The notes under the pieces are model-generated. The model was given only the letters and a program-made list of their open reading frames with translations. It had not been told where the DNA came from and ran no database searches. A stretch of 64,000 nucleotides of DNA. Source: Ovis canadensis. Taxonomy: Eukaryota; Chordata; Mammalia; Artiodactyla; Bovidae. Where the stretch lies: the NCBI RefSeq assembly GCF_042477335.2, contig NC_091255.1, positions 32,032,501-32,096,500 on the forward strand, written 5' to 3'. A program made the position numbers and the translations under genes. Numbering within the stretch: position 1 is the first letter of the stretch; each line of letters begins with the position of its first letter. This document shows positions 32,230 to 42,676 of this stretch, one piece after another.

Positions 32230-32645
32230 TGTATGTTTATGGACGTCATATTGTACATGTTGTTTGGTGGTCTTTTTTGAGCACTATAACATGAAAATAT
32301 TAATTTGTCAACACATTTTAATCTCCAATATCACTTCTCACGGGTGTGTTGTGTGTGACTATGTCAATGAACCATCATTTCTTGTCCTTTGTTGTTGGAC
32401 ATTCAGGTTGGTTTCAACTTTTCATAGCTGTAAACCATGCGTCAGTAAAAATTATTGCAGCTAAACCTTTATATATTTCCTTATTTCCCAAGGGGAAAAA
32501 TCCCGGATTTTGATTACTGGGTCAGAAGAGATGCATATATTTAATATTTTTCACTCACGCAGAGAAATTGCCCTCCAGAGTACAATTCATACTTCCTCCA
32601 AGTATGAAGTACTTTCTTCCACAAACAGGCTCTCTAGTCTAAACT
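32230..32645 (-). repeat. Ancient L1 fragment
   Basis: Antisense L1: 'TTGGACATTCAGGTTGGTTT', 'TTATATATTTCCTTATTTCC', 'TGATTACTGGGTCAGAAG', 'GAAATTGCCCTCCAGAG'. Decayed. Confidence 0.65.
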
Positions 32646-32734
32646 TTATCTAGCTTATTTTCTTGTTTTTTTTTCTAGGAAAATGATCATATAATATACA
32701 CATAATGACTTTAGGGGGGATTTAATTTACTAGG

Positions 32735-33470
32735 TGGGTAAAAGTGCCAAGAATTGTAATATGTCATTGTTGGTGAAAATATGGATAAGTGGGTGTGCTC
32801 AGGACTGTAAGTATTTTGAAGGATAATTTGAGAGTATCTGTAAAAATTTTCAAATTGCATATCTGTTGGCTTAGCAATTTCAATTCTAAAAGATTATCCT
32901 TCATAAGTGAATAAAGATAGTTGCACAAAGTTATTCATTGAAGCATTTTTAATAGCAAAAAATATTTAAACAACTTAAAATTTATCAGTAAGGTATGAAT
33001 TAAATTATAGTACATTTATGCTATGAAATACTGTGAAGCCATTAAAGAGATGAAGATAAATCTCTGGTACCAACCTGGAAGTCTATGCGCTTAGTCCCTC
33101 AGTCGTGTCCAACTCTGCGACCCCATGGACTGGGGGCCTGAGAGGCTTCTCTGTCCATGGGGATTCTCCAGGCAAGAATACTGGAGTGAGCTGTGATGCC
33201 CTTCTCCAGGGGATCTTCCCGACCAGGAAGATCTTTGCATCCACGCTATTTTGCTAACTTTTAAAAATATTTTGCGAGATAATAATATATTACCCCAATT
33301 TTATTTTTCAAAATCCAAGTATAAATCTCAGAAATATATATACAAAAAAGTTTATTGAAGGTGATTACCTCTGAGTAATAGAATTCACAGAATAATGAGA
33401 AATGTTTACTTTTAATCTTGTATGTTGTTTAAATATTTTAATAAGCATTTATTCTTCTATAAAGGGGGAA
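32735..33470 (+). repeat. Ancient L1 3' region split by Bov-tA
   Basis: Sense L1 at 32735-33082 ('GGCTTAGCAATTTCAATTCT', 'TTATTCATTGAAGCATTTTT', 'GTACATTTATGCTATGAAAT') and 33247-33470 ('GGTGATTACCTCTGAGTAAT'). Confidence 0.7.
33083..33228 (-). repeat. Bov-tA SINE, truncated, nested in L1
   Basis: Antisense Bov-A body ('CTCAGTCGTGTCCAACTCTG', 'CCAGGCAAGAATACTGGAG', 'CCAGGGGATCTTCCCGACC'). The tRNA-like start is missing. Confidence 0.88.
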
Positions 33471-33474
33471 AATT

Positions 33475-33925
33475 AATTTGTCTCCTCTTTCTTGATTTTT
33501 ATACATTTTTCTTTTATATCTTGTTGAATTAGCTTAGAATTTTAAGAATAATTGTAACTAAGAGTAGTAACAAATGACATCCTTGTCTTGTTCTTGGCTT
33601 TAATAGTAATATCTTAAATATTTTTCAATTAATATTGGTGATTGTTTTCTGGACATTCTTTATGATGTCTAAGAAATACCCTACTATTCTTATTCAGTTG
33701 GAGATTTTTATTGTGCTTGTTGAATTTTATTAAAAGCTTTTTTGTCACCCATAAATATGATCATACAGTTTTTATTTTTAGTTCAATTAGTGTGATGAAT
33801 TGTTTTAATACATTTTCAAATGTCAAACAAATCTAACATCCCTAGAGTAAATCATTCTTGGTCATAGTGTTATTATTTTAATGTGCTTTCTAGATTTGAT
33901 ATTCTAATATTTTTATTATGGTAAA
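33475..33925 (-). repeat. L1 ORF2 fragment
   Basis: Antisense L1 ORF2: 'CATCCTTGTCTTGTTCTTGG', 'TTCTTATTCAGTTGGAGATT', 'TCTAACATCCCTAGAGTAAA'. Broken frames. Confidence 0.65.
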
Positions 33926-33994
33926 ACCATAATAAAACAAAAACATAAAACAAAACAAAACAGAAACATAAAAAAAAAAAAAAAAAAAAAACAA
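33926..33994. repeat. A-rich low-complexity tract
   Basis: (AAAAC)n-like units followed by a run of 21 A (33970-33990), directly upstream of a sense Bov-tA. Confidence 0.9.
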
Positions 33995-33995
33995 G

Positions 33996-34209
33996 GGGCT
34001 TCCCAGGTGGCTCAGTGGTAAAGAATCCAGCTGTCAACACATGAGATTCAGGAGACATGGGTTCAATCCCTGGGTGGGGAAGATCCCCTGGACGAGGAAA
34101 TGGCAACCCACTCCAGTATTCTGGCCTGGAAAATCCTATGGACAGAGGAGCTTGGTGGTCTATAATCCATCGGTTCACAAAGAGTCAGACAGGACTAAGT
34201 GACTGAGCA
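33996..34209 (+). repeat. Bov-tA SINE
   Basis: Sense Bov-tA: 'GGGCTTCCCAGGTGGCTCAG', 'ACATGGGTTCAATCCCTGGG', 'CAACCCACTCCAGTATTCTG', 'AGTGACTGAGCA'. It carries about 14 extra bases in the tRNA-like loop ('CACATGAGATTCAGGAG'). Confidence 0.9.
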
Positions 34210-34561
34210 TCCTTGAGGAATCACTGCAGAATTTTCCATAGTGGCTGCACCATATAATCCCACCAACATGCACAGTTTCCAAGTCCCAATTTCTCCACAG
34301 CCTTGCCAACACTAATTATTTCTTTCTTTCTTTTTTTTTTTGATAGCATCCATCCAAACAGCTGTGAGATGATATCTCATTGTGGTTTTGATTTGCTTTT
34401 CTCTGATGATTAGTGATGTTGCCCAATTTTTCATATGCTTCTTGGCCATTTATACATAACTTTTGGAGAATGTCTATGCAAGTCCTTTGTCCATTATTTT
34501 TAAAGATATGGACCATCTTCTTAAAGTCTTTTATTGAATTTATAGCATTGCTTCTGTTTTA

Positions 34562-34666
34562 TGCTTTGTTTTTTTGGCCACAAGGCACATGGGATCTTAG
34601 CTCCCTACCCAGAGATCAAACCCTCACCCCCTGCAGTGTTAACCACTGGGCAGCCAGGGGAGTCCT
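34562..34666 (-). repeat. CHR-type SINE nested in L1
   Basis: Antisense CHR ('TTTTTTTGGCCACAAGGCAC', 'GGGATCTTAGCTCCCTACCC', 'GTTAACCACTGGGCAGCCAG'). Confidence 0.85.
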
Positions 34667-34765
34667 CCTTTGTTCATTTTTAACTCAAGTAATTTGATTT
34701 TGCATTGCTGAGTTACAGGAGTTCTTTATATATTTTAGGTATTAACCCCTTTTCTTAAACATTAT

Positions 34766-35103
34766 ATTTGATTGTTTTATTTTTTAATATAAATTTATTT
34801 ATTTTAATTGGAGGTTAATTACTTTACAATATTGTATTGGTTTTGCCACATATCAACATGAATCTGCCACAGATATACACGTGTCCCCCATCCTGAACCC
34901 CCCTCCCTCCTCCCTCCCCATACCATCCCTCTGGGTTGTCTCAGTGCACCAGCCCCAAGCATCCAGTATCATGCATCGAACCTGGACTGGCGATCTGTTT
35001 CATATATGATATTATACATGTTTCAATGCCATTCTCCCAAATCATCCCACCCTCTCCCTCTCCCACAGAGTCCAAAAGACTGTTCTATACATCTGTGTCT
35101 CTT
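34766..35103 (-). mobile_element. Young ruminant L1 3' UTR nested in older L1
   Basis: Little-diverged antisense L1_BT-type 3' UTR: 'TTTTAATTGGAGGTTAATTA', 'CAATATTGTATTGGTTTTGC', 'CATCCCTCTGGGTTGTCTCA', 'GCACCAGCCCCAAGCATCC', 'CAAAAGACTGTTCTATACAT'. Its low divergence compared with other L1 pieces here indicates a recent insertion. Confidence 0.88.
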
Positions 35104-35160
35104 TATGATTTGTAAATATTTCCTCCTATTTCACAGGTTAACTTTTCACTATATAATTAC

Positions 35161-36135
35161 TATTCACTATATACATAACTATATCTCTATATAATATTGG
35201 CCTATATTTTTTCAATGTTATTTCTGACAAGCTTATTTGCTATTGTACTTATACTAACATCATTGATATCTTTCCTTATTCCCATTTGCAATTCTTTTAA
35301 TTGCAAGTCAAATTCAAACTAATTTAAGAGGAAAAATTATGGGAGGGGGTAATGATTTACTTGCCAACATTTCTAAATCACACTTCTAAATCTTTAAAAG
35401 AGAAGGGATGGATTTGACCTCAGTCATGACTGGACCTAGAATGTAGAGTCCATCAGGTTCTTTTTTCTCTTTGTTTCTTGTCTATGTCGGTTTTCCTGTG
35501 TGGGACTCATTTTCTCCTATTGGCATTTGTCATAGACAGGAGCCACAGGCAGCTCTGGCCCCAGTCAGCACAGAGAACACAAGGATACGTTCTCCTTGTA
35601 ATAAAATTCAGATAACATAGAAGCTCAGAAGTAATCAGTGTAAATTTCCTTTCCATACCAGCTGAACTGCACAAATTCAGGGAGTGCCGTTTCTTCATAG
35701 TTTATGTGAAAGGCTATGCACTCCCCAGAGAAAAGTGTGTATTTGTATTCCAAAGGGATCATCCCATTTTTGCCTGTTCAAAGAGCCATCTATAATGGAT
35801 ACAGTCTCTTGGGTTGTCAGACAAAGGATGGGTATGTTCACGACCCCAAGCTCAGCCAATCAAAAATCTCTTTCCCTATAATTCGAACATTGATTTGGAA
35901 AATGAAAACATCTACTGGAGTGTGTTCATTCCAAAAGCTGTAACATGATGAACCTACCCCATTGGTTGTTTCTCAACAGTTCCCTTGGGCAGCTCGATTT
36001 CTGTTTTTCTGAGACCCAATTCTTAACATTTTCTTTAAGTCTCTGGGGGAACCCTGATTACTCAATAAACTCATTCTATTGTTGTTTTCTTAAATTAGCC
36101 AATCTGTTTGTGTTGTTAGCCAGCAAAGAAGCCTG
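35161..36135. other. Gene-free stretch, possible old LTR tail
   Basis: No gene recognised. The end (about 35890-36135: 'CCTTGGGCAGCTCGATTTCT', 'CTCAATAAACTCATTCTATT', 'AGCCAGCAAAGAAGCCTGAC') has the look of an LTR with a polyadenylation-like AATAAA, but no family is assigned. Confidence 0.35.
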
Positions 36136-36139
36136 ACAC

Positions 36140-36630
36140 ACAGAACTGTATATTTATATACAATGTTTTCGTTTTGCCATAAATGGGATTATACTACATA
36201 TATTGTTCTGCAATTTAATTTTTTTCACTTACTTACATGTCTTGGAGATTTCTCAGTGTCAATTCTTCTATTGACCTACCTCATTCTTCTAGATCTCTTT
36301 CTTGGGGTATGTGTCTATGTGTCTGTGTATGTATTTAAAAACTAGTATTACTCTATACATATGCTTTATTATCTGCTTTTTAAATTTAAAAAACTATTCT
36401 AATCATATTTCTATGCTCATGTATGGATGTAAGTTATGAGTTTTAATGGATGACTACTATGTCATTGCCTGGATCTAAATTAATCTATTTACCATTTCCT
36501 TAATGGTGGCTGGGTTGTTTATACTTTTTTTGTTATTATAAAAAAAGCAACAATGAATATCCTGGAATAGACACATAGTTGTGCATTTATCCCATTTTTC
36601 CTTTAGGATAAATGACCAGAATTAGCCCTG
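36140..36630 (-). repeat. Ancient L1 3' part
   Basis: Antisense L1: 'GGGATTATACTACATATATT', 'ACATGTCTTGGAGATTTCTC', 'GTGGCTGGGTTGTTTATACT', 'TTAGGATAAATGACCAG'. Confidence 0.7.
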
Positions 36631-37260
36631 CTCATTTACAGTTGTATACATTAAATTTTTTTAAATGATTAATTTTTAATATGTATATATATGCCCATGA
36701 TAAAAAGTTCAAACTAAACAAACTATTTAGAGTATCAAGGGAATTAATACTAGGAATGCAACATTGGTTTAACATTAAAAAAAATGTAATTCATTTTATT
36801 AGTAAAATAAAGGAGAAAATGACATGATTATCCCAATAGATGCCCCAAAAAAGCATTAATAAAATTCAAAAACTATACACTAATGATTTTTAAAAACCTC
36901 AGCAAATTAGAAATGGAAGGGAGTTTTTTAATCTGATACAGAGCATCTGAACCAAACTTCAGCTGACACAGTACTTAATAGTGGACCATTTTCCCCTAAT
37001 AGTGGAAACAAGCCATAATGATTAGACAGAAGTAAAACTGTTATTATTTGCAGATGACATGATTGTGCATGTTGAAAACACTATGGAATCTACCCAAAAA
37101 AAGCCCTACTAGAACTAATAAATAAATTAGCAAGATTACTAAACACAAGATCAATATAAACAAATCAGTTGCATTTCTGTATACTTACAGAGGAACTGTT
37201 CTACAATTAAGCAATTGTAAAATGAAACAATATTTACAATAGCATTAAAAAACATCATAT

Positions 37261-37380
37261 GGGGACTTCTCTGGTGGTCTAGTGGTTAAGACTGTGCTCT
37301 CAGTGCAGGGGGTGTAGGTTTGATTCCTGGTCAGGGAACTAGGATCCTGCATGCAGCCTCCCAAAACAAAAACAAACAAA
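37261..37380 (+). repeat. CHR-type SINE with 14-bp TSD in L1
   Basis: Sense CHR ('GGGACTTCTCTGGTGGTCTA', 'GTTTGATTCCTGGTCAGGG') with an (AAAC)n tail. The duplication AAAAAACATCATAT / AAAAAACATGATAT lies at 37247-37260 / 37381-37394. Confidence 0.92.
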
Positions 37381-37612
37381 CAAAAAACATGATATGGAAA
37401 AATAAATCTAATGAATCTGATGAAAGATATGTAATTTCCTCTAACTGAAAACTACTGAGAGAAGTTGAAGAAGACACAAATAAATAGAGATATACACCAT
37501 TTTTTATAGGTTGGAAGACTAATATTAAGATATCCGTTCTTCCAAATTTTGTATATATTTTGATGCAATTCCAACCAAAATCTCATCTAAGATTTCGTTA
37601 ATTTTTTTTTTA

Positions 37613-37761
37613 ATTTTAAAAATATTATTTATTTATTTACTTATTTATTTGACTGCACTAGGTGTTAGTTGTGGCATGCAAAATCTTTAGTTGGAGCATG
37701 GAGGACCTTTTTAGTTGTAGCATGTGGGACTGAATCCAGCACTGGACCACCAGGGAAGTCC
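37613..37761 (-). repeat. CHR-type SINE (longer form) in L1
   Basis: Antisense: T/ATTT-rich tail, 'GACTGCACTAGGTGTTAGTT', two GGCATG/GAGCATG units, then 'GGACCACCAGGGAAGTCCCC'. The B-box portion is deleted. Confidence 0.82.
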
Positions 37762-38131
37762 CCAATTATATAACATTCTTTAAACTGACACTTAAGGGAA
37801 GTAGCTGTGACTATAAAAGAGCAACATGGAGGGTTCTCTTATTGATGGAAATGTATCAATGTCAATATCCTAGTTGGGATGTTATACTATAGTTTTGCAA
37901 GATGTTACCATTGGAGTAAGGGGTAGTGGTGTAAGGGATCTCTCTATTATTTCTTATAACTATGTGTCAATCCACAATCATTTCAAAATAAAAAGTTTAA
38001 TAAAATATTTAAAAATAATGAGGGATTGTTCTATCCAAAATGCCAAGACTGAGAAACACTAAATGACAGGCAATTTAGCAACCGCTGAAAGATGGTGCTT
38101 TTGTAGCACAGGGAACTCCACTCAATACCTA

Positions 38132-38409
38132 TTCTTTGGAGGGAATGATGCTAAAGCTGAAACTCCAGTACTTTGGCCACCTCATGCGAAAAGTTGACTC
38201 ACTGGAAAAGACCCTGGTGCTGGGAGGGATTGGGGGCAGGAGGAGGAGGGGACGACAGAGGATGAGATGGCTGGATGGCATCACTGACTCGATGGACATG
38301 AGTCTGAGTGAACTCCAGGAGTTGGTGATGGACAGGGAGGCCTGGCGTGCTGCGATTCATGGGGTCTCAAAGAGTTGGACACGACTGAACGACTAAGCTG
38401 AACTGACTG
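38132..38409 (+). mobile_element. BovB 3' end nested in L1
   Basis: Sense BovB, 5'-truncated to about 278 bp. An 86-codon frame (38136-38396) keeps the C-terminal RT-protein words [20 protein letters not shown] and [16 protein letters not shown]. It ends 'CGACTAAGCTGAACTGACTG', the BovB 3' signature. Confidence 0.92.
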
Positions 38410-38507
38410 ATATGGGAAAAGAATCTAAGAAGGAGGGGCTATATGTATATGTATGACAGTCACTCTGCCCTATAGCAGAATCTAATACAACATTGTAAAT
38501 CAACTAT

Positions 38508-38721
38508 GTGTATGTGCTCAGTTGCTTAGTCACGTCCCACTCTTCATGACACTTGGGACTGTAGCCCACCAGGCTGCTCTGTCCGTGGAATTTTTCAGGC
38601 GAAAAAACTGGAGTGGGTTGCTAATTCCTCTTCAGGGGATCTTCCCTACCCAGGGATCGAACCTGCATCTCTTATGTTTCCTGCACTGCAGGCAGATTCT
38701 TTACTGGCTGAGTTGTCAGGG
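38508..38721 (-). repeat. Bov-tA SINE with TSD, nested in L1
   Basis: Antisense Bov-tA. The duplication AAATCAACTAT (38497-38507) / AAATCAACCAT (38722-38732) marks the insertion. Confidence 0.93.
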
Positions 38722-38760
38722 AAATCAACCATACTCCAATAAAAATTAATTTTGAAAAGA

Positions 38761-39411
38761 CTGTGTTTTAAAGACTGCTTAATGACATGGGAAAATGTTG
38801 ATTTTTTAACCTTCAATTAAAAATGATTAAGATTCAAAACTTCACTTAAACCAATTTTGTAAAAAATATGACTTACATTTCTGCAAAAAAAATGGAAAGG
38901 TGAATATGATTTTTTCACTGTGCTTATATCTGAATTGTGGGATTACTTGTGACTTTCTCTTTACATGCTTTCTGAACTTTCCGTTTTCTTTTTGTTATGG
39001 CATAAGTCATAAAGAAATGAAATAAAGAAATAAACATATATCTAATGACACAGAAAAAGGTAGACTCACAAATAAACATGTGGAGGTTTGTGGGACAAAT
39101 GGACCTTCTGTTCTATATGAATTACTATCTCATCTGTGAGAGTGCTCCCATTAACCTGTCTGCAGTCTTAGAATATGCACAGGTGTTTAAAACAATCTCC
39201 AGTTCATAACGAAGAAGTTTGGAACAAAATTTTGCATACTTTTAAATATACATGTGTCAAAAGTGATTATACAGAAAAGAATATTATCTTTATCTAAGGA
39301 CTGTGCCCTGTGGTCCAGGAAAAAATAGAAAGTTCTGGATACGTAGCTGCAATCTGTTCACTTTAAAGAAAGATGGAGTAAATGTACTAAATTTTTTTTA
39401 AGTGAGAAAAT
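38761..39411. other. Gene-free AT-rich stretch
   Basis: No named repeat and no exon-like frame. Confidence 0.35.
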
Positions 39412-39546
39412 ACAGAATTCCCTGGCAGTCCAGTGGTTAAGACTCATTATTTTCCCTGCCATGGGCTGGGGATCAGGGGTTAAGTTCCCCAGTCAGGGAA
39501 CTAAGATCCCACAAGCCATGCAGCACAGCCAAAAAAAATAAAATAA
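39412..39546 (+). repeat. CHR-type SINE
   Basis: Sense CHR ('GAATTCCCTGGCAGTCCAGT', 'CCCCAGTCAGGGAACTAAGA', 'CATGCAGCACAGCCAAAAAA') with an A-rich tail. Confidence 0.88.
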
Positions 39547-39971
39547 AATGAAGAATCTTGTATGAGTTCTGAATGCTGTCCCAGATGCACAGTGAGATGA
39601 CAGACATTTCGTCCCGTCGGTATAGTATGTCAGAGGGGTGTCAGTGTGTGCCCCCAAACTCCTATTTCAAACAGGGAAATTCTGCTTTAGTTTACATGTA
39701 TATGTGCATTCTCTACCATATTTTGTTTGAGAAAAAAAAAGCTTTGGAAAAAAGAAAGCATAAAGATCATGATGTAGGGTCTGTCTTGATGTAACTTAGG
39801 ATTAGTGGTTTTTCCTGGACCATCATTTAGAGACCTGGAACTCAGTTCTGCCTTTCTCTGCCCTGTCAATAGGGGAAGAAGGGACAGTAGGAAGAGCATC
39901 TGGGCCGGGGAAAGAGGACACCATTGAAGAGAGAAAACTTCTCTCTGGAAGATGAAGGTTATTGGTTTATG

Positions 39972-40183
39972 GTCGGTGCGTGCTCGCTCGCTCAGTAGTG
40001 TCAGACTCTTTGTGACCCCATAGACTGTAGCCGGCCAGGCTCTTCTGTCCATGGGAGTCTTCACACAAGAATAGTGGGGTGGGTAGCCATTCCCTTCTCC
40101 AGGATACCTTCCCTACTCAGGGATCGAACCCAGATCTGCGTTGCAGGAGGATTCTTTACCATCTGAGCCACCTGGGAAGGCCC
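39972..40183 (-). repeat. Bov-tA SINE
   Basis: Antisense Bov-tA. A (GCTC)n-like start ('GTGCTCGCTCGCTCAGTAG'), Bov-A body, tRNA-like end 'CTGAGCCACCTGGGAAGGCC'. Confidence 0.9.
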
Positions 40184-40435
40184 TTATGGACTTCACAAAG
40201 ACAACTATAAGCATCCCATTAGCAAACTAGTGATCAAAATACTTGAAATCTTCCAGTCCATACATTTCTACCTTCTTCCCTCTCCAACCCTTCACCCTCC
40301 TCCTATCCCTCTCTCACATACCCATACACTCCTTTTCATCTACTCTGGAAATACTTGTTTCCAGAACTTGCTTGCCTTCCACGCTTATAATTCCATGCCT
40401 TTGCTTAAACCACTTTTTACCCTAGGATTGTCTTT

Positions 40436-40850
40436 CCTTCAGACCTGTACTGTCCAGTATGATAGCCACGGGTCACATGGACTACTAGGCACTTGAAATG
40501 TGGTTAGTGTGGACTGAGATATGTTGTAAGCATAAAATACACGCTGGAGGGAATTCCCTGGTGGTCCAGTGGTTAAGATTCTGTCTTCCAATGCAGGAGG
40601 TGTGGGTTTGATCCCTGCTTGGGGCACTATGATCCCACACGCTTCACGGGCCAAAAAACCAAAACATAAAACAGAAGCAATACTGTAATAAATTCAGTAA
40701 TGACTTAAAAAATGGTTCACATGAAAAAAATCTTTTAAAAAATATTCACTGGATATCAAAGAGTACAAAGAAAATACAGAAATTAATTTCACCTCCTTAA
40801 AGTTTTTAAAATGTGGCCACCACAAAATTTAAAAAATATATGTATGGACA
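40436..40850. mobile_element. Non-autonomous DNA transposon relic split by CHR
   Basis: Left part 'CTGTACTGTCCAGTATGATA', 'GCACTTGAAATGTGGTTAGT'; right part 'ACTGGATATCAAAGAGTAC', 'GAAATTAATTTCACCTCCTT', 'AAAATGTGGCCACCACAAAA'. This is an old mammalian hAT-type pattern, distinct from the relic at 9936-10130. Non-coding. Confidence 0.55.
40552..40738 (+). repeat. CHR-type SINE with 15-bp TSD
   Basis: Sense CHR ('GAATTCCCTGGTGGTCCAGT', 'GTGGGTTTGATCCCTGCTTG') with the long AAACAGAAGCAATACTG tail. The duplication AAAATACACGCTGGA (40534-40548) / AAAATATTCACTGGA (40739-40753) flanks it, with mismatches. Confidence 0.9.
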
Positions 40851-41026
40851 TGTTACCTCAGTGTTTGTGAGCCCTAGTATTTTAATCAGAATTATACCAA
40901 CTTCAGTGAATTTTAGGGCAAATGTGTTTATTAGGAAAGACTATTTAGTCAAATTAATTATCTGATCTATTCCCTACTTTGCAGAGTTAAACCACTTCCA
41001 ATTTTTCTATTTTCACTTTTATTTTA

Positions 41027-41371
41027 TTTTTTTTCCTTTACTCAGTTTTTATTAACATTTATTTTATGACAATATTGTATCAATTTCTTTCACACAGCAG
41101 CAGGTGTGTGAACCAATTCAGATTCAAATTTTGAAAGCCTTAGAAGAATTAAAAATGCACTATGTGCCTAATCATTTGAATACAATAGAACTGAATTATA
41201 TACTTTCTTATGTTGCTTAAGTTAATGTATGATCATGAAAAAGTGAAAGTGAAGTCAGTCAGTTGTGTCCAACTCTTTTTGACCCTTTGGACTGTAGCCC
41301 ACCAGGCTTCTCTGTCCATGGGATTTTCCAGGCAAGAATACTGAAGTGGGTTGCCATTTCCTTCTCCAGGG
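41027..41371 (-). repeat. Bov-A retrocopy with apparent 3' transduction
   Basis: The unit begins at the left with a T-run (its poly-A side), continues with about 200 bp of sequence not part of any Bov SINE, and ends at the right with an antisense Bov-A body (41236-41371, 'GGCAAGAATACTGAAGTGGG', 'CCTTCTCCAGGG'). An exact 19-bp direct repeat (41008-41026 and 41372-41390) bounds the whole unit, as expected of a single target-primed insertion. Confidence 0.75.
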
Positions 41372-41574
41372 TATTTTCACTTTTATTTTAATAAAATTAT
41401 CTCCACTGGGGAAAAATTCTAGTAATTTTACAAAGGAAATTTGATTTACTTTTCAGGGTTTTTCTTTCAGTCTCTTGTTTATTTTTTCCTATGAGTATCC
41501 TTTTGTGGCCATGATTTTCACTACATGCAATTCTCTTGGGTGCAGTTTTAGCCATCCTGGGTATCTGCTATACT

Positions 41575-41781
41575 ATGCTTAGTCGTTCAGTTGTGTCTGA
41601 CTCTTTGCGACCCCATGGATTGGGACCCACCAGGCTCCTCTATCCATGGGGATTCTCCAGGCAAGAATACTAGAGTGGATTGCCATGCCCTCCTCCAGGG
41701 AATCTTCCCAACCTAGGGATGGAACCCAGGTCTCCCGCACTGCAGGTGGATTCTTTACCATCCGAGCCACCAAGGAAGCCC
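41575..41781 (-). repeat. Bov-tA SINE
   Basis: Complete antisense Bov-tA: 'TCAGTTGTGTCTGACTCTTT', 'GGCAAGAATACTAGAGTGG', 'GATGGAACCCAGGTCTCCC', 'GAGCCACCAAGGAAGCCC'. Confidence 0.92.
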
Positions 41782-41984
41782 ATTCTGTGTATATGTCATG
41801 CAAATTATTTCTACTAGTAATATTCATTTTAACTGGATCAAGGACCATTCATGAGAAAATAGTGGGAGATCTCAAATAATCCAGGATAGTTCTACTGTCA
41901 AAGGTTGCTTGACTGCATTGCTTGCCCAGTTTCTCTAGAACTTTTAATTACTCCATGCCTTTGGTGAGCAAAAATCATACGGCA

Positions 41985-42165
41985 GGGGGACTTCACTGGC
42001 GCTCCAGTGGCTAAGACTCCGCGCTCCTAATTCACAGGGTCTGGGTTTGATACCTGGTCAGGGAATTAGATCCCAAATGCCACAACTAAGAGATCCCACA
42101 TGCTGGGTTGAAGATCCCATGCACCCAAATAAATAAAATAAATATTGAAAGGGAAATAAATATTT
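41985..42165 (+). repeat. CHR-type SINE (longer 3' form)
   Basis: Sense CHR with a repeated 'AGATCCCA.ATGC' module and an (AAAT)n tail: 'GGGGACTTCACTGGCGCTCC', 'GTCAGGGAATTAGATCCCAA', 'AATAAATAAAATAAATATTG'. Confidence 0.85.
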
Positions 42166-42536
42166 AAAAAAACCAAAGGGCAGGGTCAAAATATCCTAAG
42201 AAGAGTCTTTTTTCTTTTAAAGATACAAGCTAAACCGTCAATTAGTAAAATAATGTGATAAATGAGTAAAATAATGTGGTATTCAGAATGTGCTTCAAAA
42301 TATGAAGGGGAAATGAGTGAGTGTATAAATGAAATAAGAACAATATTAGCCATAGTTTATAACTGTAGAGCCTGGTGACAACTATATGAGGGTTAATATA
42401 TCATTATGTCTTTCATATATTTGAAAATTTACATATTAAAAAGGTAAGATAATATGTGAAAAGGTAAGGACTTTTTAAAGTCTTTATGGTCAGAAGACAT
42501 AATCAAAATGTGTTCCTTTTTTGGGTCCTTACTTTT
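42166..42536. other. Gene-free AT-rich stretch
   Basis: No recognised repeat or gene. Confidence 0.35.
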
Positions 42537-42676
42537 ATCAACAGCTTCTAAAATGAAATCCAAACTCCTTACTATGTTCTCAAGGCCCTGACCTATCTAA
42601 TTCCTACCTGTCTCTGTGATCTTCTCTCCTGCTACTTTCTTCTCTGGACTCTTCAGGGAATAAAACGCGAAGGGTG

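Larger units (their letters stand above)
34213..35160 (-). repeat. L1 host copy with CHR and younger L1 inserted
   Basis: Antisense L1 runs 34213-34560 ('CCATAGTGGCTGCACCATAT', 'GATATCTCATTGTGGTTTTG'), 34667-34760 ('GTTACAGGAGTTCTTTATAT') and 35104-35160 ('TATGATTTGTAAATATTTCC'). A CHR SINE (34562-34666) and a ruminant L1 3' UTR (34766-35103) fill the two gaps. Confidence 0.8.
36690..38003 (+). repeat. L1 ORF2 with YADD-type box, interrupted twice by CHR
   Basis: A sense degenerate L1 spanning the RT region to the 3' end. Around 37038-37068 the sequence still encodes LLFADDMIV, the L1 form of the RT catalytic box. Further pieces include 'CAATATAAACAAATCAGTTG', 'GATGCAATTCCAACCAAAAT', and the 3' end 'GTTTTGCAAGATGTTACCAT', 'CAAAATAAAAAGTTTAA'. 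A CHR (+) at 37261-37380 and a CHR (-) at 37613-37761 interrupt it. Multiple stops: inactive. Confidence 0.8.
38103..38760 (+). repeat. Ruminant L1 3' end holding BovB and Bov-tA
   Basis: The L1 3' UTR is present in three pieces that join perfectly when the inserts are removed: 38103-38131 ('TAGCACAGGGAACTCCACTC'), 38410-38507 ('TATGGGAAAAGAATCTAAGA', 'AACATTGTAAATCAACTATG') and 38722-38760 ('CATACTCCAATAAAAATTAA'). Confidence 0.85.
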
